A stretch of 64,000 bases of DNA from Janthinobacterium sp. TND4EL3 (GTDB taxonomy: Bacteria; Pseudomonadota; Gammaproteobacteria; Burkholderiales; Burkholderiaceae_D), in assembly GCF_900156175.1 (NCBI RefSeq), contig NZ_FTMV01000008.1:124001-188000 (forward strand), read 5' to 3'. The translations under genes were made by a program, and so were the position numbers. The notes beneath the pieces were generated by a model. It was given only the letters and a program-made list of their open reading frames with translations, made no database searches and was not told the DNA's origin. Below, in pieces: positions 1 to 9,015 of this stretch (the first letter of the stretch is position 1; every line of letters begins with the position of its first letter).

Positions 1-230
1 AGCAGGGCAATGCCGTGCAGCACCCGGTCAGCGCGACGTGGCCATTGGAATCGTTCAATGTCATGACGCTTACCGAGGAAAACGGCAAGACGACGATGAC
101 CTTGCGGTCGACGCCGCACAGGGCGACCGATGAGCAGCATGAGACGTTCAAGCAGGGGTTTGAGTCGATGAAGGAGGGGTTCAAGGCTACTTTCGGCCAA
201 CTGGCCCAGTACCTGGCGCGTGTTCAGTGA
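1..230 (+). CDS. SRPBCC/AHSA1-family protein, C-terminal part (5' end outside window)
   Basis: The reading frame is open from the left edge to the TGA at 228-230, so only about 75 C-terminal residues are present. They include a WPLESFNVMTLTEENGKTT strand pair and end in an amphipathic helix (FKQGFESMKEGFKATFGQLA). This pattern (WPxE-x-LN, a strand with GKTTLTLR, then a GM..GW..TL-like helix) is typical of the C-terminus of AHSA1/SRPBCC ligand-binding proteins. Any start codon inside the window (GTG at 15) would cut the fold, so it is treated as partial. The ligand is unknown. Confidence 0.7.
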   Translation, partial: QGNAVQHPVSATWPLESFNVMTLTEENGKTTMTLRSTPHRATDEQHETFKQGFESMKEGFKATFGQLAQYLARVQ

Positions 231-684
231 GTTTGTATTAAATGCCTAGAACGGCGGGCCGGAGGCGCGGGCCTGAGAAAATGTCCAGGGCTGCGTTGCT
301 TGGGCTCGCCGTACATGCGTACTGTCTTCGCCCGCGCGCCTTGCCCTGGCCATTTTTCAGGTCCGCTGGGCCCGGGGAGCCTTTGATTGAGGCTTGGGCC
401 TAGTCTTGTGAGCTGGTGCTTTTAAATTGAGGTATGACAGCTATCGATCCGAAGCGTGGCTAAGGGAGGAGCGCAGAGCAGATGCGACGAGTTTATGTGA
501 CGTCCTCACCCAGATTAGATTAGTACAGTTCGTTTTTAGGTGCATGTTGTGATTGGCACTTGAGCTGCGTCGACGCGCTATTGGCACATTCAGCAGTTGA
601 ACAATCCACAGACATTTGGTTATTGTCGGTTGCGCATTCTCTGGCGGCTGTAGGAGCTTCTGCCTTTTCATCAGCTTTCTCGGT
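231..684. other. Intergenic region with an inverted repeat; no convincing gene
   Basis: Between the SRPBCC end and the hydrolase stop I see no ORF with plausible composition. A minus-strand frame at 441-767 is rich in R, W and S without family features and overlaps the hydrolase 3' end, so it is not called. The stretch contains the long inverted repeat described separately at 275-360, then AT-richer sequence with no recognisable promoter. Confidence 0.5.
275..360. repeat. Long imperfect inverted repeat (REP/MITE-like intergenic element)
   Basis: The arm around 275-291 (TGAGAAAATGTCCAGGGC) pairs with the arm at 343-360 (GCCCTGGCCATTTTTCAG), with one internal mismatch and a one-base slip. The roughly 50-nt loop contains GTACATGCGTAC. 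Outside it, GCGGGCCTGA (left) and TCAGGTCCGC (right) extend the symmetry imperfectly. From memory, similar sequences recur between genes in related betaproteobacteria; that is not shown by this window, where I see only one copy. Confidence 0.5.
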
Positions 685-1584
685 TTATTGCGCTCCCATC
701 CCCAGCATCTCCCGCACCACCGGCAAAACCATCTTCCAGGCATTCGACGTCGCCGCAATCTCGTCATAATGACTGGCGCCTGGCAAGATCAGCACTTCCG
801 CATGGTCGCCAGCTTTGATTGCCTTGGCCGCATAGTCGTGCGCCACGCGGGGCGGGGAGATGGTGTCGAGCTCTCCCGTGGCCAGCACTGTGCGGCTGCC
901 GTTGGGGAGCAGGTCGGCCGCGTTGGTGTCGCTGTAGATGTCGGGGCGCCCGGTGCTGGCGCTGCCTGCCAGTTGCGCGATGTCGCGCTCGCAGCTGGTC
1001 TTGATCAACTCCTTTTCATGGCGCAGGTCGGCCAGGCCGCCCAGGCTCAGGATATTTTTTACCGGCAGGTAGGTGTCGCGGTACAGGGGGCTGGTCCTGG
1101 GCAGCTTTTCGCGGCCGGCGATCCACTGCACCAGCTGGCCGCCGGCCGAGTGGCCCATGGCGACGATGCGGCGCGTGTCCAGCTGGTACCGGGGCGCGTG
1201 CTGCTGCAGGCTGTCCAGTGCCGCGTGCATGTCTTCGTAGGTGCCCGGATAGCCGCCGCCCGGCTCATCGACGCGGCGGTACTCGACGTTCCACACGGCG
1301 ATGCCTTGCGCGACGAGGGCGCCGGCCACGTTGCGCATCTGCTTGATGCCGCCGAAGGCCACCGTCCAGCAGCCGCCATGGACGAGCACGACGACGGGGA
1401 ACGGTCCCGTGCCTGCGGGCCGGAACAGCTGCGCGTATTGCGACGGCGCGGGGCCATAGGCGAACTGCGCCGTGGGGGCGGGGCCGTCCAGTGCCAGGTA
1501 GTCGTCCAGGCTCATGGGGGCGGCGACGGCGCCGTGGACAGAAGCGAGCAGGGCGGTGGCGATCAGGGAGGGGGACATGGTCAT
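685..1584 (-). CDS. Exported alpha/beta hydrolase (esterase-like)
   Basis: A 299-residue protein starting MTMSPSLIATALLASVHGAV, a plausible Sec signal peptide ending near AVAA, so probably periplasmic. It has the oxyanion-hole motif VHGGCW, the nucleophile elbow GHSAGG, an acidic residue in the GELD turn and a C-terminal catalytic His in GASHYDE. This is the order expected for a carboxylesterase/BD-FAE-type alpha/beta hydrolase. The open frame runs further upstream, but that part lies antisense to the next gene; the ATG at 1584 begins the signal peptide, and no strong RBS is seen. Substrate unknown. It diverges from the hybrid kinase at 1753. Confidence 0.82.
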   Translation of the reverse strand: MTMSPSLIATALLASVHGAVAAPMSLDDYLALDGPAPTAQFAYGPAPSQYAQLFRPAGTGPFPVVVLVHGGCWTVAFGGIKQMRNVAGALVAQGIAVWNVEYRRVDEPGGGYPGTYEDMHAALDSLQQHAPRYQLDTRRIVAMGHSAGGQLVQWIAGREKLPRTSPLYRDTYLPVKNILSLGGLADLRHEKELIKTSCERDIAQLAGSASTGRPDIYSDTNAADLLPNGSRTVLATGELDTISPPRVAHDYAAKAIKAGDHAEVLILPGASHYDEIAATSNAWKMVLPVVREMLGMGAQ

Positions 1585-1752
1585 GGGGGGCTGGCGCTTG
1601 AGAGGATGGCAACACTCTAGCATAGGCATATCGCTCTGGAACAGGGCGCGGCTGCCGGGCGCGCAATAATATAAAACGCTGTTCCATCTCCCTCTCAAAA
1701 AAGTGTTGCCCCATGGTATATTCCGGGCATCAGTTATCCGCTTATCGACACG

Positions 1753-4700
1753 GTGCACGCAAACAACATCATTACATTGCTGGACGCCGAGCATAGCGCG
1801 CTGGGGAGTCTCGCCGCCGGCGTCGCGCTGGCCCATGCACTGGAACACCTGTTGCTGGCGCTGCAAGAACTGGCCGAGGGCGGCGCGCATGCCTGCCTCG
1901 TGCTCATCGACGAGGCGGACCGCTTTTGCGGCCTGTCCGCACCGAGCCTGCCGCAAGACCTGTGCCTGGCCCTGCGCCACGGCGGCGAGCAGCCGTCACC
2001 GTTCGGCACGGCGGCCTTTTCCGGCGCGCCCGTGTATTGCGGCGACATCACGCGCGACGTGCACTGGAGCGCGGGGCGCAAGGAAGCCATGCTGCACGGC
2101 TACCGTGCCTGCTGGGTCGCGCCCGTGTTCGGCGCCCGCGGCCATGTCCTGGGCGTGCTGGGCCTGCTGTTCCAGGCGACTTGCCATCCCACCCAGCCCG
2201 AGATCGAACTGCTGGCGCTGGCCGCGCGCGTGGCCGCCCATGTCATCGAGCGGGGCCAGCTGGAACAGGCCCTGCACGACAGCCGCGAACACTTTCATTA
2301 CGCCATGGAGCTGAACACGCAGGTGCTGTGGACAGCCGGCGTGGACGGCAAGCTCGACTATGTGGCGCAGCGCTGGCGCGAATGGACGGGCGGCAGCGGC
2401 CTGGGCAGCAGCTGGCTGGAGGCCATCCATGCCGAGGATGTGCCCCGCGTATGGGCGGCGTGGAGCGAAGCGGTGGGCAGCGGCCAGCCCCTGGACCAGG
2501 AAATGCGCGTGCGCCGGCAGGACGGCCGCTACCGCTGGGTGCATTCGCGCGCCTATTGCCGCAAGGATGAATCGGGCCAGCCCGTGAAATGGTACGGTTC
2601 CTGCGAGGATATCGACGAACACTGGCAGGCACGCAATGCCCTGCTCGACAGCGAAGCGCAGTTCCGTTCGCTGGCCTCGACCATGCCCAACCAGGCCTGG
2701 CTGGCGCATGGCAGCGGCGCCACCTACTGGGTCAACGAACAGGTCTGCGCCTACACGGGCCAGACCATGAAGTCGCTCGTCTCCAGCGGCTTTCGCCACT
2801 GCGTGCACCCGGACGACTTGCAGGCGACGCAGAAAAGCTGGGAACATGCCGTCGCCACCGCCGGCGCCTATGAATACGAGTTCCGCATGCGCCGCGCCGA
2901 CGGCCAGTACCGCTGGTTCCTGGCGCGCGCCTTGCCCCTGATCGACGAGGCGGGCACGGTGCTGCGCTGGGTCGGCACGAATACGGACGTGCAGGAACAG
3001 AAGAACGTGCTGGAGCGCATGGCTTACCTGAATTCCTCGCTGGAACTGGAAATGGCCAACCGCACGGCCGACCGCGACCGCATGTGGCGGCTGTCCACCG
3101 ACATCATGCTCGTGGCGGACCTGGCCGGCATGATCATCGCCGTCAATCCCGCCTGGAGCAAGATCCTCGACCGCCCGGAAGTCGAGTCGCTGGGCATGGA
3201 CTTCATCAGCCTCGTGCATCCCGACGACCGCATGGCGGCCTTGCAGGACCTGTCCCGCCTGGCCCATGGCGCGCCCACTTTGCGCATGGAAAACCGCTAC
3301 CGCCGGCGCGACGGCGGCTACCGCTGGATTTCCTGGACGGCCGTGCCGGCGCAAAAGCTGATCCACGCCATCGGCCGCGACGTCACCGATGAAAAAGAGG
3401 CGCGACTGGCACTGGTGCGCAGCGAGCAGGCCTTGCTGCAGGCGCAAAAGCTCGAATCGATCGGCAAGCTGACGGGCGGCGTGGCCCACGATTTCAACAA
3501 CGTGCTGCAGATTATCTCGGGCAATTTGCAGTTGCTGAAACTGACGGTGGCCGACAGCCCGCAGGCCGCCCAGCGCCTCGATTCGGCCGCGTCGGCCGTG
3601 GAGCGGGGCGCCAAGCTGTCGTCGCAGCTGCTGGCGTTTGCGCGGCGTCAACCGCTGAAGCCGCTGGTGACGGACCTGGGCCACTTGCTGCGCCGCATGC
3701 ATGAACTGATCCGCCGCGCGCTGGGCGAAGATATCGCTGAGGAAACCTTCATCAGCGACGGCCTGTGGCATACCCTGGTCGACCCGAACCAGATGGAAAA
3801 CGTCTTGCTGAACATGGCCATCAATGCGCGCGACGCGATGGACAAGGGCGGCCGCCTGACGTTCACCTTGAGCAATGTCACGCTCGACGCCGAATACGCG
3901 AGCCTGCACGCGGACGTGCTGGAGGGGCAGTACGTGCTGCTGACCATCACGGACACGGGCCACGGCATGGCGCGCGACGTGATCGACCAGATCTTCGAAC
4001 CGTTCTTCACCACCAAGCGCGAAGGCGAGGGCACGGGCCTGGGCCTGTCCATGGCCTACGGCTTCATCCGCCAGAGCGCGGGCCACATCAAGGTGCACAG
4101 CGCGCCGGGCGCCGGCACGACGTTCAAGATTTACCTGCCCCGTTCGCTGGAAAAGCTGGCCGAGCCGCCGCCTGGCCTGAGCGGCCCCGTGCTGGGCGGC
4201 AGCGAGACCATCCTCGTGGTGGAAGATGATGCTCCTGTGCAACATACGGTGGTCGACATGCTGCGCGGCCTCGGCTACGAGGTGCTGCATGCGGATGACG
4301 GCGCCTCGGCCCTGGCCCTGCTGGGCACGGGCGTGGCCGTCGACCTGCTGTTTACGGATGTGGTCATGCCCGGCCCCGTCAGCAGCAAGGAGCTGGCGCA
4401 GCAGGCCCGGCTGCTGCTGCCGGAGCTGGCCGTGCTGTTTACCTCGGGCTACACGCACAACGCCATCATGCAGGGCGGGCGGCTGGACCCGGGCGTCGAG
4501 CTGCTCAGCAAGCCGTACCGGCGCGAAGACCTGGCGCGGCGTCTTCGCCACCTGCTGGCCGACCGCCGCCTGGTGGGCGCGCCCGACCCGTCCGGCCGGC
4601 GCATCCTGCTCGTGGAAGACAACGACGATGCGCGCGAAATGACGACCGAGATGCTCAACATGCTGGGCCACACGGTGCATGGCGTGGCCAGCGCGGAAGC

Positions 4701-4950
4701 GGCCATGCCGCTGCTGGCCATGCCGGGCCTGGACGTGCTGGTGACGGACATCAGCCTGCCCACCATGTCCGGCCTGGAACTGGCGCGCCATGCGCGCGCG
4801 CACTGGCCGCGTCTGGACGTGGTGTTTGCTTCCGGGCATGACTGGGGCGCGAGCCTGATGCAGGACGCCAGCGCGCGCTTCCTGCGCAAGCCGTTCAGCC
4901 TGGAAGAACTGGCGACGGCGCTCAAGGGGCGCGGGCTGGAAGTCTATTAG
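1753..4950 (+). CDS. Hybrid sensor histidine kinase (GAF-PAS-PAS-PAS-HisKA-HATPase-REC-REC)
   Basis: A 1065-residue protein without membrane segments, so cytoplasmic. In order: GAF-like (about 15-170), three PAS/PAC repeats (about 180-292, 300-418, 440-550; each with a YRW core), HisKA with phospho-acceptor H579 in GGVAHDFNN, HATPase (N-box NARDAM; G-boxes DTGHGM and GEGTGLGLSMAYG) and two receivers with phospho-Asp D869 (FTDVVMPG) and D999 (VTDISLPTMSG). The frame has no ATG near its beginning, so the GTG at 1753 is the best start; the RBS is weak. It is a close paralogue of the convergent kinase at 4947-7817. The signal and output partner are not evident. Confidence 0.9.
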   Translation: MHANNIITLLDAEHSALGSLAAGVALAHALEHLLLALQELAEGGAHACLVLIDEADRFCGLSAPSLPQDLCLALRHGGEQPSPFGTAAFSGAPVYCGDITRDVHWSAGRKEAMLHGYRACWVAPVFGARGHVLGVLGLLFQATCHPTQPEIELLALAARVAAHVIERGQLEQALHDSREHFHYAMELNTQVLWTAGVDGKLDYVAQRWREWTGGSGLGSSWLEAIHAEDVPRVWAAWSEAVGSGQPLDQEMRVRRQDGRYRWVHSRAYCRKDESGQPVKWYGSCEDIDEHWQARNALLDSEAQFRSLASTMPNQAWLAHGSGATYWVNEQVCAYTGQTMKSLVSSGFRHCVHPDDLQATQKSWEHAVATAGAYEYEFRMRRADGQYRWFLARALPLIDEAGTVLRWVGTNTDVQEQKNVLERMAYLNSSLELEMANRTADRDRMWRLSTDIMLVADLAGMIIAVNPAWSKILDRPEVESLGMDFISLVHPDDRMAALQDLSRLAHGAPTLRMENRYRRRDGGYRWISWTAVPAQKLIHAIGRDVTDEKEARLALVRSEQALLQAQKLESIGKLTGGVAHDFNNVLQIISGNLQLLKLTVADSPQAAQRLDSAASAVERGAKLSSQLLAFARRQPLKPLVTDLGHLLRRMHELIRRALGEDIAEETFISDGLWHTLVDPNQMENVLLNMAINARDAMDKGGRLTFTLSNVTLDAEYASLHADVLEGQYVLLTITDTGHGMARDVIDQIFEPFFTTKREGEGTGLGLSMAYGFIRQSAGHIKVHSAPGAGTTFKIYLPRSLEKLAEPPPGLSGPVLGGSETILVVEDDAPVQHTVVDMLRGLGYEVLHADDGASALALLGTGVAVDLLFTDVVMPGPVSSKELAQQARLLLPELAVLFTSGYTHNAIMQGGRLDPGVELLSKPYRREDLARRLRHLLADRRLVGAPDPSGRRILLVEDNDDAREMTTEMLNMLGHTVHGVASAEAAMPLLAMPGLDVLVTDISLPTMSGLELARHARAHWPRLDVVFASGHDWGASLMQDASARFLRKPFSLEELATALKGRGLEVY

Positions 4951-7817
4951 GCTGGCGGCAGCAAGGCTTGCTGTAGTTGCTCGACGGTAAAGGGTTTTAC
5001 CAGGAAGCGCGCCCGCGGGTCGCTGACGCCGGAATTGGCGGGCGAGTGGCCCGTGGAAAACACCACTTCCAGCTGCGGCTGCTCGCGCGCCGCCACGGCG
5101 GCCAGTTCGGCGCCCGACATGCGCGGCAGGCTGATATCGGTCAGCAATAGTTCCAGTCCCGGCGTGGCCAGCAGCGGCAAGGCTTCCTCGGCCGTGGCGA
5201 CGGCTTGCACGGCGTGTCCCAGCATGGCCAGCAGTTCGGCCGTCATGGCGCGCGCATCGGCATTGTCTTCCACCAGCAGGATACGGCGTCCGCCCGGCCG
5301 CGCGGGCGCGGGCGGCTGCGGCGCCAGCTGGGCGCGGTACTGCTGCAGGGCCGTCACGTGGCGGCCGTTGGCCAGCAGGTGGCGGATGCGCCGCGCCAGG
5401 TCTTCGCGCCGGTAAGGCTTGCTCAGCAGCTCCACGCCCGGTTCCAATCGGCCGCCCTGCATGATGGCGTCCTGCGTGTAGCCCGAGGTAAACAGCACGG
5501 CCAGCTGGGGCAGCAGCAACCGGGCCTGGCGCGCCAGTTCCGTGCTGGCTACCTTGCCCGGCATCACCACGTCCGTAAACAGCAGGTCGACGGGAACCCC
5601 GCTGGCGATGATGTTCAGTGCGCTTTCGCCATTGCCGGCCCGCAGCACGAAGTAGCCGAGGCCCCGCAGCATGTCCACCACCGTCGTCTGCACCTGCACG
5701 TCGTCTTCCACGACGAGGATGGTTTCCTTGCCGCCCAGCACGGGGCCATCGAGCTGCAGCGGCAGCTCCGTTTCCGCTTCGAGCGAGCGCGGCAGGTAGA
5801 TGCGGAAGGTGCTGCCATGGCCGGGCACGCTGTCCACGGTGAGGTGGCCGCCGCTCTGGCGCAGGAAGCCGTACGCCATGCTCAAGCCGAGGCCCGTGCC
5901 TTCGCCTTCGCTCTTGGTGGTGAAGAACGGCTCGAAGATCTTGTCCAGCAGCTCGGGCGCGATGCCCGTGCCCGTGTCCGAGATGGCCAGCTGCACGTAG
6001 TCGCCGGGCGCCACGTCCGCATGGCGGGCCGCGAAATCGCTGCCCAGCACGATGTTGGCCAGTTCGATGGTCAGCTGGCCCTGGCCGTCCATGGCGTCGC
6101 GCGCATTGATGGCCAGGTTGAGGATGACGTTTTCCAGCTGGTGCGGATCGACCAGGGCGCGCCAGCAGTCGTCGGCCAGCAGCATACGCGTGTCGATGGT
6201 TTCGCCCGTGGCGCGCCGCAGCAGGTCTTCCGTCGAACGCAGCAGCTGCGCCAGGTCCGTCACCAGCGGCTTCAGGGGTTGACGCCGCGCAAACGCGAGC
6301 AGCTGGGCCGACAGCTTGGCGCCGCGCTCCACGGCGGCCGTGGCGCTGGCGATGCGCTTGGCGGCCAGCGGGTCGCCGTCCAGGGTCATCTGCAGCAGTT
6401 GCAGATTGCCCGAGATAATCTGCAGGACATTATTGAAATCATGGGCCACTCCGCCCGTCAGCTTGCCCAGCGCTTCGAGTTTTTGCGATTGCAGCAGGGC
6501 CATTTCGCTGTGGCGCAGCGATTCCTGCATGTTGCGCAAGGTATTTTGCGCTTCCTTTTCCAGCGTGACGTGGCGCCCCGTGGCAAAAATCAGGTCGCCC
6601 TCGGGCGCCGCCACCCACGACAGCCAGCGGTGGCCGCCATCGCGGTGGCGGTAGCGGTTCTCGAAGCTGGGCATGGCTTCCTGCGTCACTTGCGCCAGCG
6701 CCTGGCGCGTGGCGGGCGCATCCTCGGGCAGCACGAAGTCGAACACGCTGCGGCCCAGCATTTCCTCGGGCAGCCAGCCCAGGATGGCAGCCGAGGCGGG
6801 GTTGACGGCGGCAAAGCAGTAATCGGCATCGACGGCCACCATCAGGTCTTGCGCGCTGCGCCACAGCCGCTCGCGCTCGCTGTTGCGCGCGGCCAGGTCC
6901 GCTTCCAGCTTCTTTTCCACGGTGATGTCGCGCGCGCTGCAATACACCTTGTCGCCTTCGGGCACGGCCACCCACGACAGCCAGTGCCAGCCGCCCAGCT
7001 TGTGGCGGTAGCGGTTCTCGAAGCGCAGCGCGGGCTGGCCCTGGCTGGCCGCTTCCCAGGCCGCATACGTGCGCTGGAGGTCGTCGGGATGGATCAGGTC
7101 GAGGAACGGGGTGCTGCGGATTTCCTCCGCCGACCAGCCCAACGTGGCTTGCCAGGCGGGGTTCGTGTGTTCGAAATAGCCGTCCAGCTTGAGCACGCCC
7201 AGCAAGTCCGGGCTGACTTTCCAGGTGCGGCCGAATTCGCGCGTGCGCTCGGCCACCTGATGTTCCACGCTGGCACTGAGCAGGCGCAGCTGTTCCTGGG
7301 CCTGGGCCCGCAAGATGGTCGACCAGACCCGTTCCGACACTTGCACGGCCAGTTCGATCTCTTCCGCATGCCACAGGCGCGCCGTGCGGCTGTGCACGAC
7401 GAACAGGGCGGCCAGCTGGCCGTCCTTGGCGATGGGAATGTTCAGGAAGGCGCGGATGCCCAGCCGCGTAAACGTCGGCAGGGCGGCCGGCATGGCCGTG
7501 CGCGGGTCGCTGGCCACGTCGCTGACGGCAATGGCCAGTCCGGCGGCCAGCGCATCGGCCAGGCCGGCGGCATAGTCGCCCAGGAAGTATTCGCCGGCCG
7601 CGCCCGGCGCCAGGCCATCGCTCCACGCATGCCGCAGGGTAGGGCATTGCAGGGTCTGGCCGATGTCGAAGCAGGCCACCTGCTGCGCGCCGAGGCGCTG
7701 GCCCAGCAGCTGCGCCGACAGGGCGAGGATCTCGCCCGTGTCGTGCAGCAGGCGCAGCCGCCGTTCCAGTTGCAGCAAAAAGGCCACGCCGCCCGCGCTG
7801 GTGCCGTGCTTGCTCAT
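4947..7817 (-). CDS. Hybrid sensor histidine kinase (GAF-PAS-PAS-HisKA-HATPase-REC-REC)
   Basis: A 956-residue soluble kinase: GAF (about 15-170), PAS/PAC repeats (about 200-305 and 320-425, both with W-LSWVA.PEGD), HisKA with H459 in GGVAHDFNN, HATPase (GEGTGLGLSMAYG), and receivers with D749 (FTDVVMPG) and D894 (LTDISLPRMSG). The ATG at 7817 lies 7 nt after the stop of the upstream receiver-kinase, making it the last gene of a four-gene minus-strand operon; the longer open frame upstream only shadows that neighbour. Its stop (TAA, 4949-4947) overlaps the stop of the convergent paralogue (TAG, 4948-4950). Relative to that paralogue it lacks one PAS repeat. Confidence 0.9.
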   Translation of the reverse strand: MSKHGTSAGGVAFLLQLERRLRLLHDTGEILALSAQLLGQRLGAQQVACFDIGQTLQCPTLRHAWSDGLAPGAAGEYFLGDYAAGLADALAAGLAIAVSDVASDPRTAMPAALPTFTRLGIRAFLNIPIAKDGQLAALFVVHSRTARLWHAEEIELAVQVSERVWSTILRAQAQEQLRLLSASVEHQVAERTREFGRTWKVSPDLLGVLKLDGYFEHTNPAWQATLGWSAEEIRSTPFLDLIHPDDLQRTYAAWEAASQGQPALRFENRYRHKLGGWHWLSWVAVPEGDKVYCSARDITVEKKLEADLAARNSERERLWRSAQDLMVAVDADYCFAAVNPASAAILGWLPEEMLGRSVFDFVLPEDAPATRQALAQVTQEAMPSFENRYRHRDGGHRWLSWVAAPEGDLIFATGRHVTLEKEAQNTLRNMQESLRHSEMALLQSQKLEALGKLTGGVAHDFNNVLQIISGNLQLLQMTLDGDPLAAKRIASATAAVERGAKLSAQLLAFARRQPLKPLVTDLAQLLRSTEDLLRRATGETIDTRMLLADDCWRALVDPHQLENVILNLAINARDAMDGQGQLTIELANIVLGSDFAARHADVAPGDYVQLAISDTGTGIAPELLDKIFEPFFTTKSEGEGTGLGLSMAYGFLRQSGGHLTVDSVPGHGSTFRIYLPRSLEAETELPLQLDGPVLGGKETILVVEDDVQVQTTVVDMLRGLGYFVLRAGNGESALNIIASGVPVDLLFTDVVMPGKVASTELARQARLLLPQLAVLFTSGYTQDAIMQGGRLEPGVELLSKPYRREDLARRIRHLLANGRHVTALQQYRAQLAPQPPAPARPGGRRILLVEDNADARAMTAELLAMLGHAVQAVATAEEALPLLATPGLELLLTDISLPRMSGAELAAVAAREQPQLEVVFSTGHSPANSGVSDPRARFLVKPFTVEQLQQALLPPA

Positions 7818-7824
7818 GCCGGCC

Positions 7825-9015
7825 TCAGCTTCCGGCCAGCGGCAGGGTGACGCTGAACAGGGCGCCGCTGCCGGGCTGGCTTTGCAGGGTGATGGCGCCG
7901 CCGTGCGCATCGACCAGCTGCTTGGTGATGAACAGGCCCAGGCCCAGGCCGCCCGTGCTGTCCTGGTGCACGACGCGCTCGAAGGCGTCGAAGATGCGCT
8001 CCTGGTCGCGCGCATTGATGCCGATGCCATGGTCGCGCACTTCGATGACGGCGCTGTTCTGCGTGTGCGCCAGGCTGATTTCCACGGGCTGGCCCTGGCC
8101 GTAGCGCACGGCGTTGCTGATCAGGTTGACAACGATCTGCTCGACGCGGAAGGCGTCCCAATAGCCGTGGATGGGTTCGAAGGCCAGCACTTCCAGCACG
8201 CTGCCCGTCGCGGCCGCACAGGGCGCCAGGTCGTCGGCCACGCGGCGCACCAGGCTCGTCAGGTCGACGGCTTCGCGGCGGATCGACAGCTTGCCGCTGG
8301 TGATGCGCGACACGTCGAGCATGTCGTCGATCAGGCGCACCATGCTGCGGATCTGCCGCCCGTCGCGCGCCACCATCTTGCCCAGCTTCTCAGGCTCGAA
8401 GGCGGCCAGGTTGCCCCGTTCGAGGTTGACGGTGCGCATCTGCGTTTCCAGGAACAGCGTATTCAAGGGCGTGCGCAGCTCGTGCGCCACCATGGACATG
8501 AATTCGTCGCGCAGGCGCAGCGAGCGCTGCAGCTCGGCCTGGGTGGCGCGCAATTCCTTCAGCAAGGCTTCCTGCTGCTGGCGGCTGTGTTCCAGCGCCT
8601 GCACCTGGCGCCGCGTCTCGCTGCGCTGCTGGTGCAGGGCGACGAAGACGTTGACCTTGCTTTGCACGGCATTGATGTCGAGCGGCTTGTGCAGGAAGTC
8701 GACGGCGCCGCTTTCATAGCCCTGGAAGGCGAAATTCATTTCCTTGCCGGCCGCCGTGACGAAGACGATGGGGATGTGGCGCGTCTTTTCCGTGCCGCGC
8801 ATCAGTTGCGCCAGCTCGAAGCCGTCCATTTCCGGCATTTGCACGTCGAGGATGGCCAGCGCGAAATCGTGTTCGAGCAGCAGGGCCAGCGCTTCCTCGC
8901 CCGAGGACGCCTGGTAGACGCTGCGGTCGCTCTCGCGGATCAGCGCATTGAGCGCGCGCAAGTTTTCCGGCAAATCATCGACGATCAGCAGTTTGGTGCT
9001 TGTTTCATTCATCAT
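7825..9015 (-). CDS. Receiver-histidine kinase hybrid (REC-HisKA-HATPase)
   Basis: A 396-residue protein with an N-terminal receiver (acidic pair DD at 13-14, phospho-Asp D57 in LDVQMPEMDG, K110), a coiled linker (about 125-170), HisKA with H178 in MVAHELRTPLN and a HATPase domain with DHGIGI and GGLGLGLFITKQLV. No transmembrane segment. A kinase with its receiver at the N-terminus usually acts as a relay, taking phosphate or a conformational signal from another kinase. It starts ATGATG at 9015, overlapping the cheR end by 11 nt, and sits between cheR and the GAF/PAS hybrid kinase in the same operon. Confidence 0.88.
   Translation of the reverse strand: MMNETSTKLLIVDDLPENLRALNALIRESDRSVYQASSGEEALALLLEHDFALAILDVQMPEMDGFELAQLMRGTEKTRHIPIVFVTAAGKEMNFAFQGYESGAVDFLHKPLDINAVQSKVNVFVALHQQRSETRRQVQALEHSRQQQEALLKELRATQAELQRSLRLRDEFMSMVAHELRTPLNTLFLETQMRTVNLERGNLAAFEPEKLGKMVARDGRQIRSMVRLIDDMLDVSRITSGKLSIRREAVDLTSLVRRVADDLAPCAAATGSVLEVLAFEPIHGYWDAFRVEQIVVNLISNAVRYGQGQPVEISLAHTQNSAVIEVRDHGIGINARDQERIFDAFERVVHQDSTGGLGLGLFITKQLVDAHGGAITLQSQPGSGALFSVTLPLAGS

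Noticed and set aside
441-767. Possible 108-residue gene between the SRPBCC end and the hydrolase
   Set aside because: Arg/Trp/Ser-rich composition, no RBS, overlaps the hydrolase end; judged non-coding.
616-1620. Plus-strand 334-residue frame opposite the hydrolase
   Set aside because: It is the antisense of the alpha/beta hydrolase, with the G/A/R/V/Q-rich composition typical of high-GC shadow frames.
1996-4839. 947-residue minus-strand frame under the first hybrid kinase
   Set aside because: Antisense of clear GAF/PAS/kinase/receiver coding sequence; rich in H, Q and R without any motif.
5205-7850. 881-residue plus-strand frame opposite the second hybrid kinase
   Set aside because: Shadow of the kinase; no domain or RBS.
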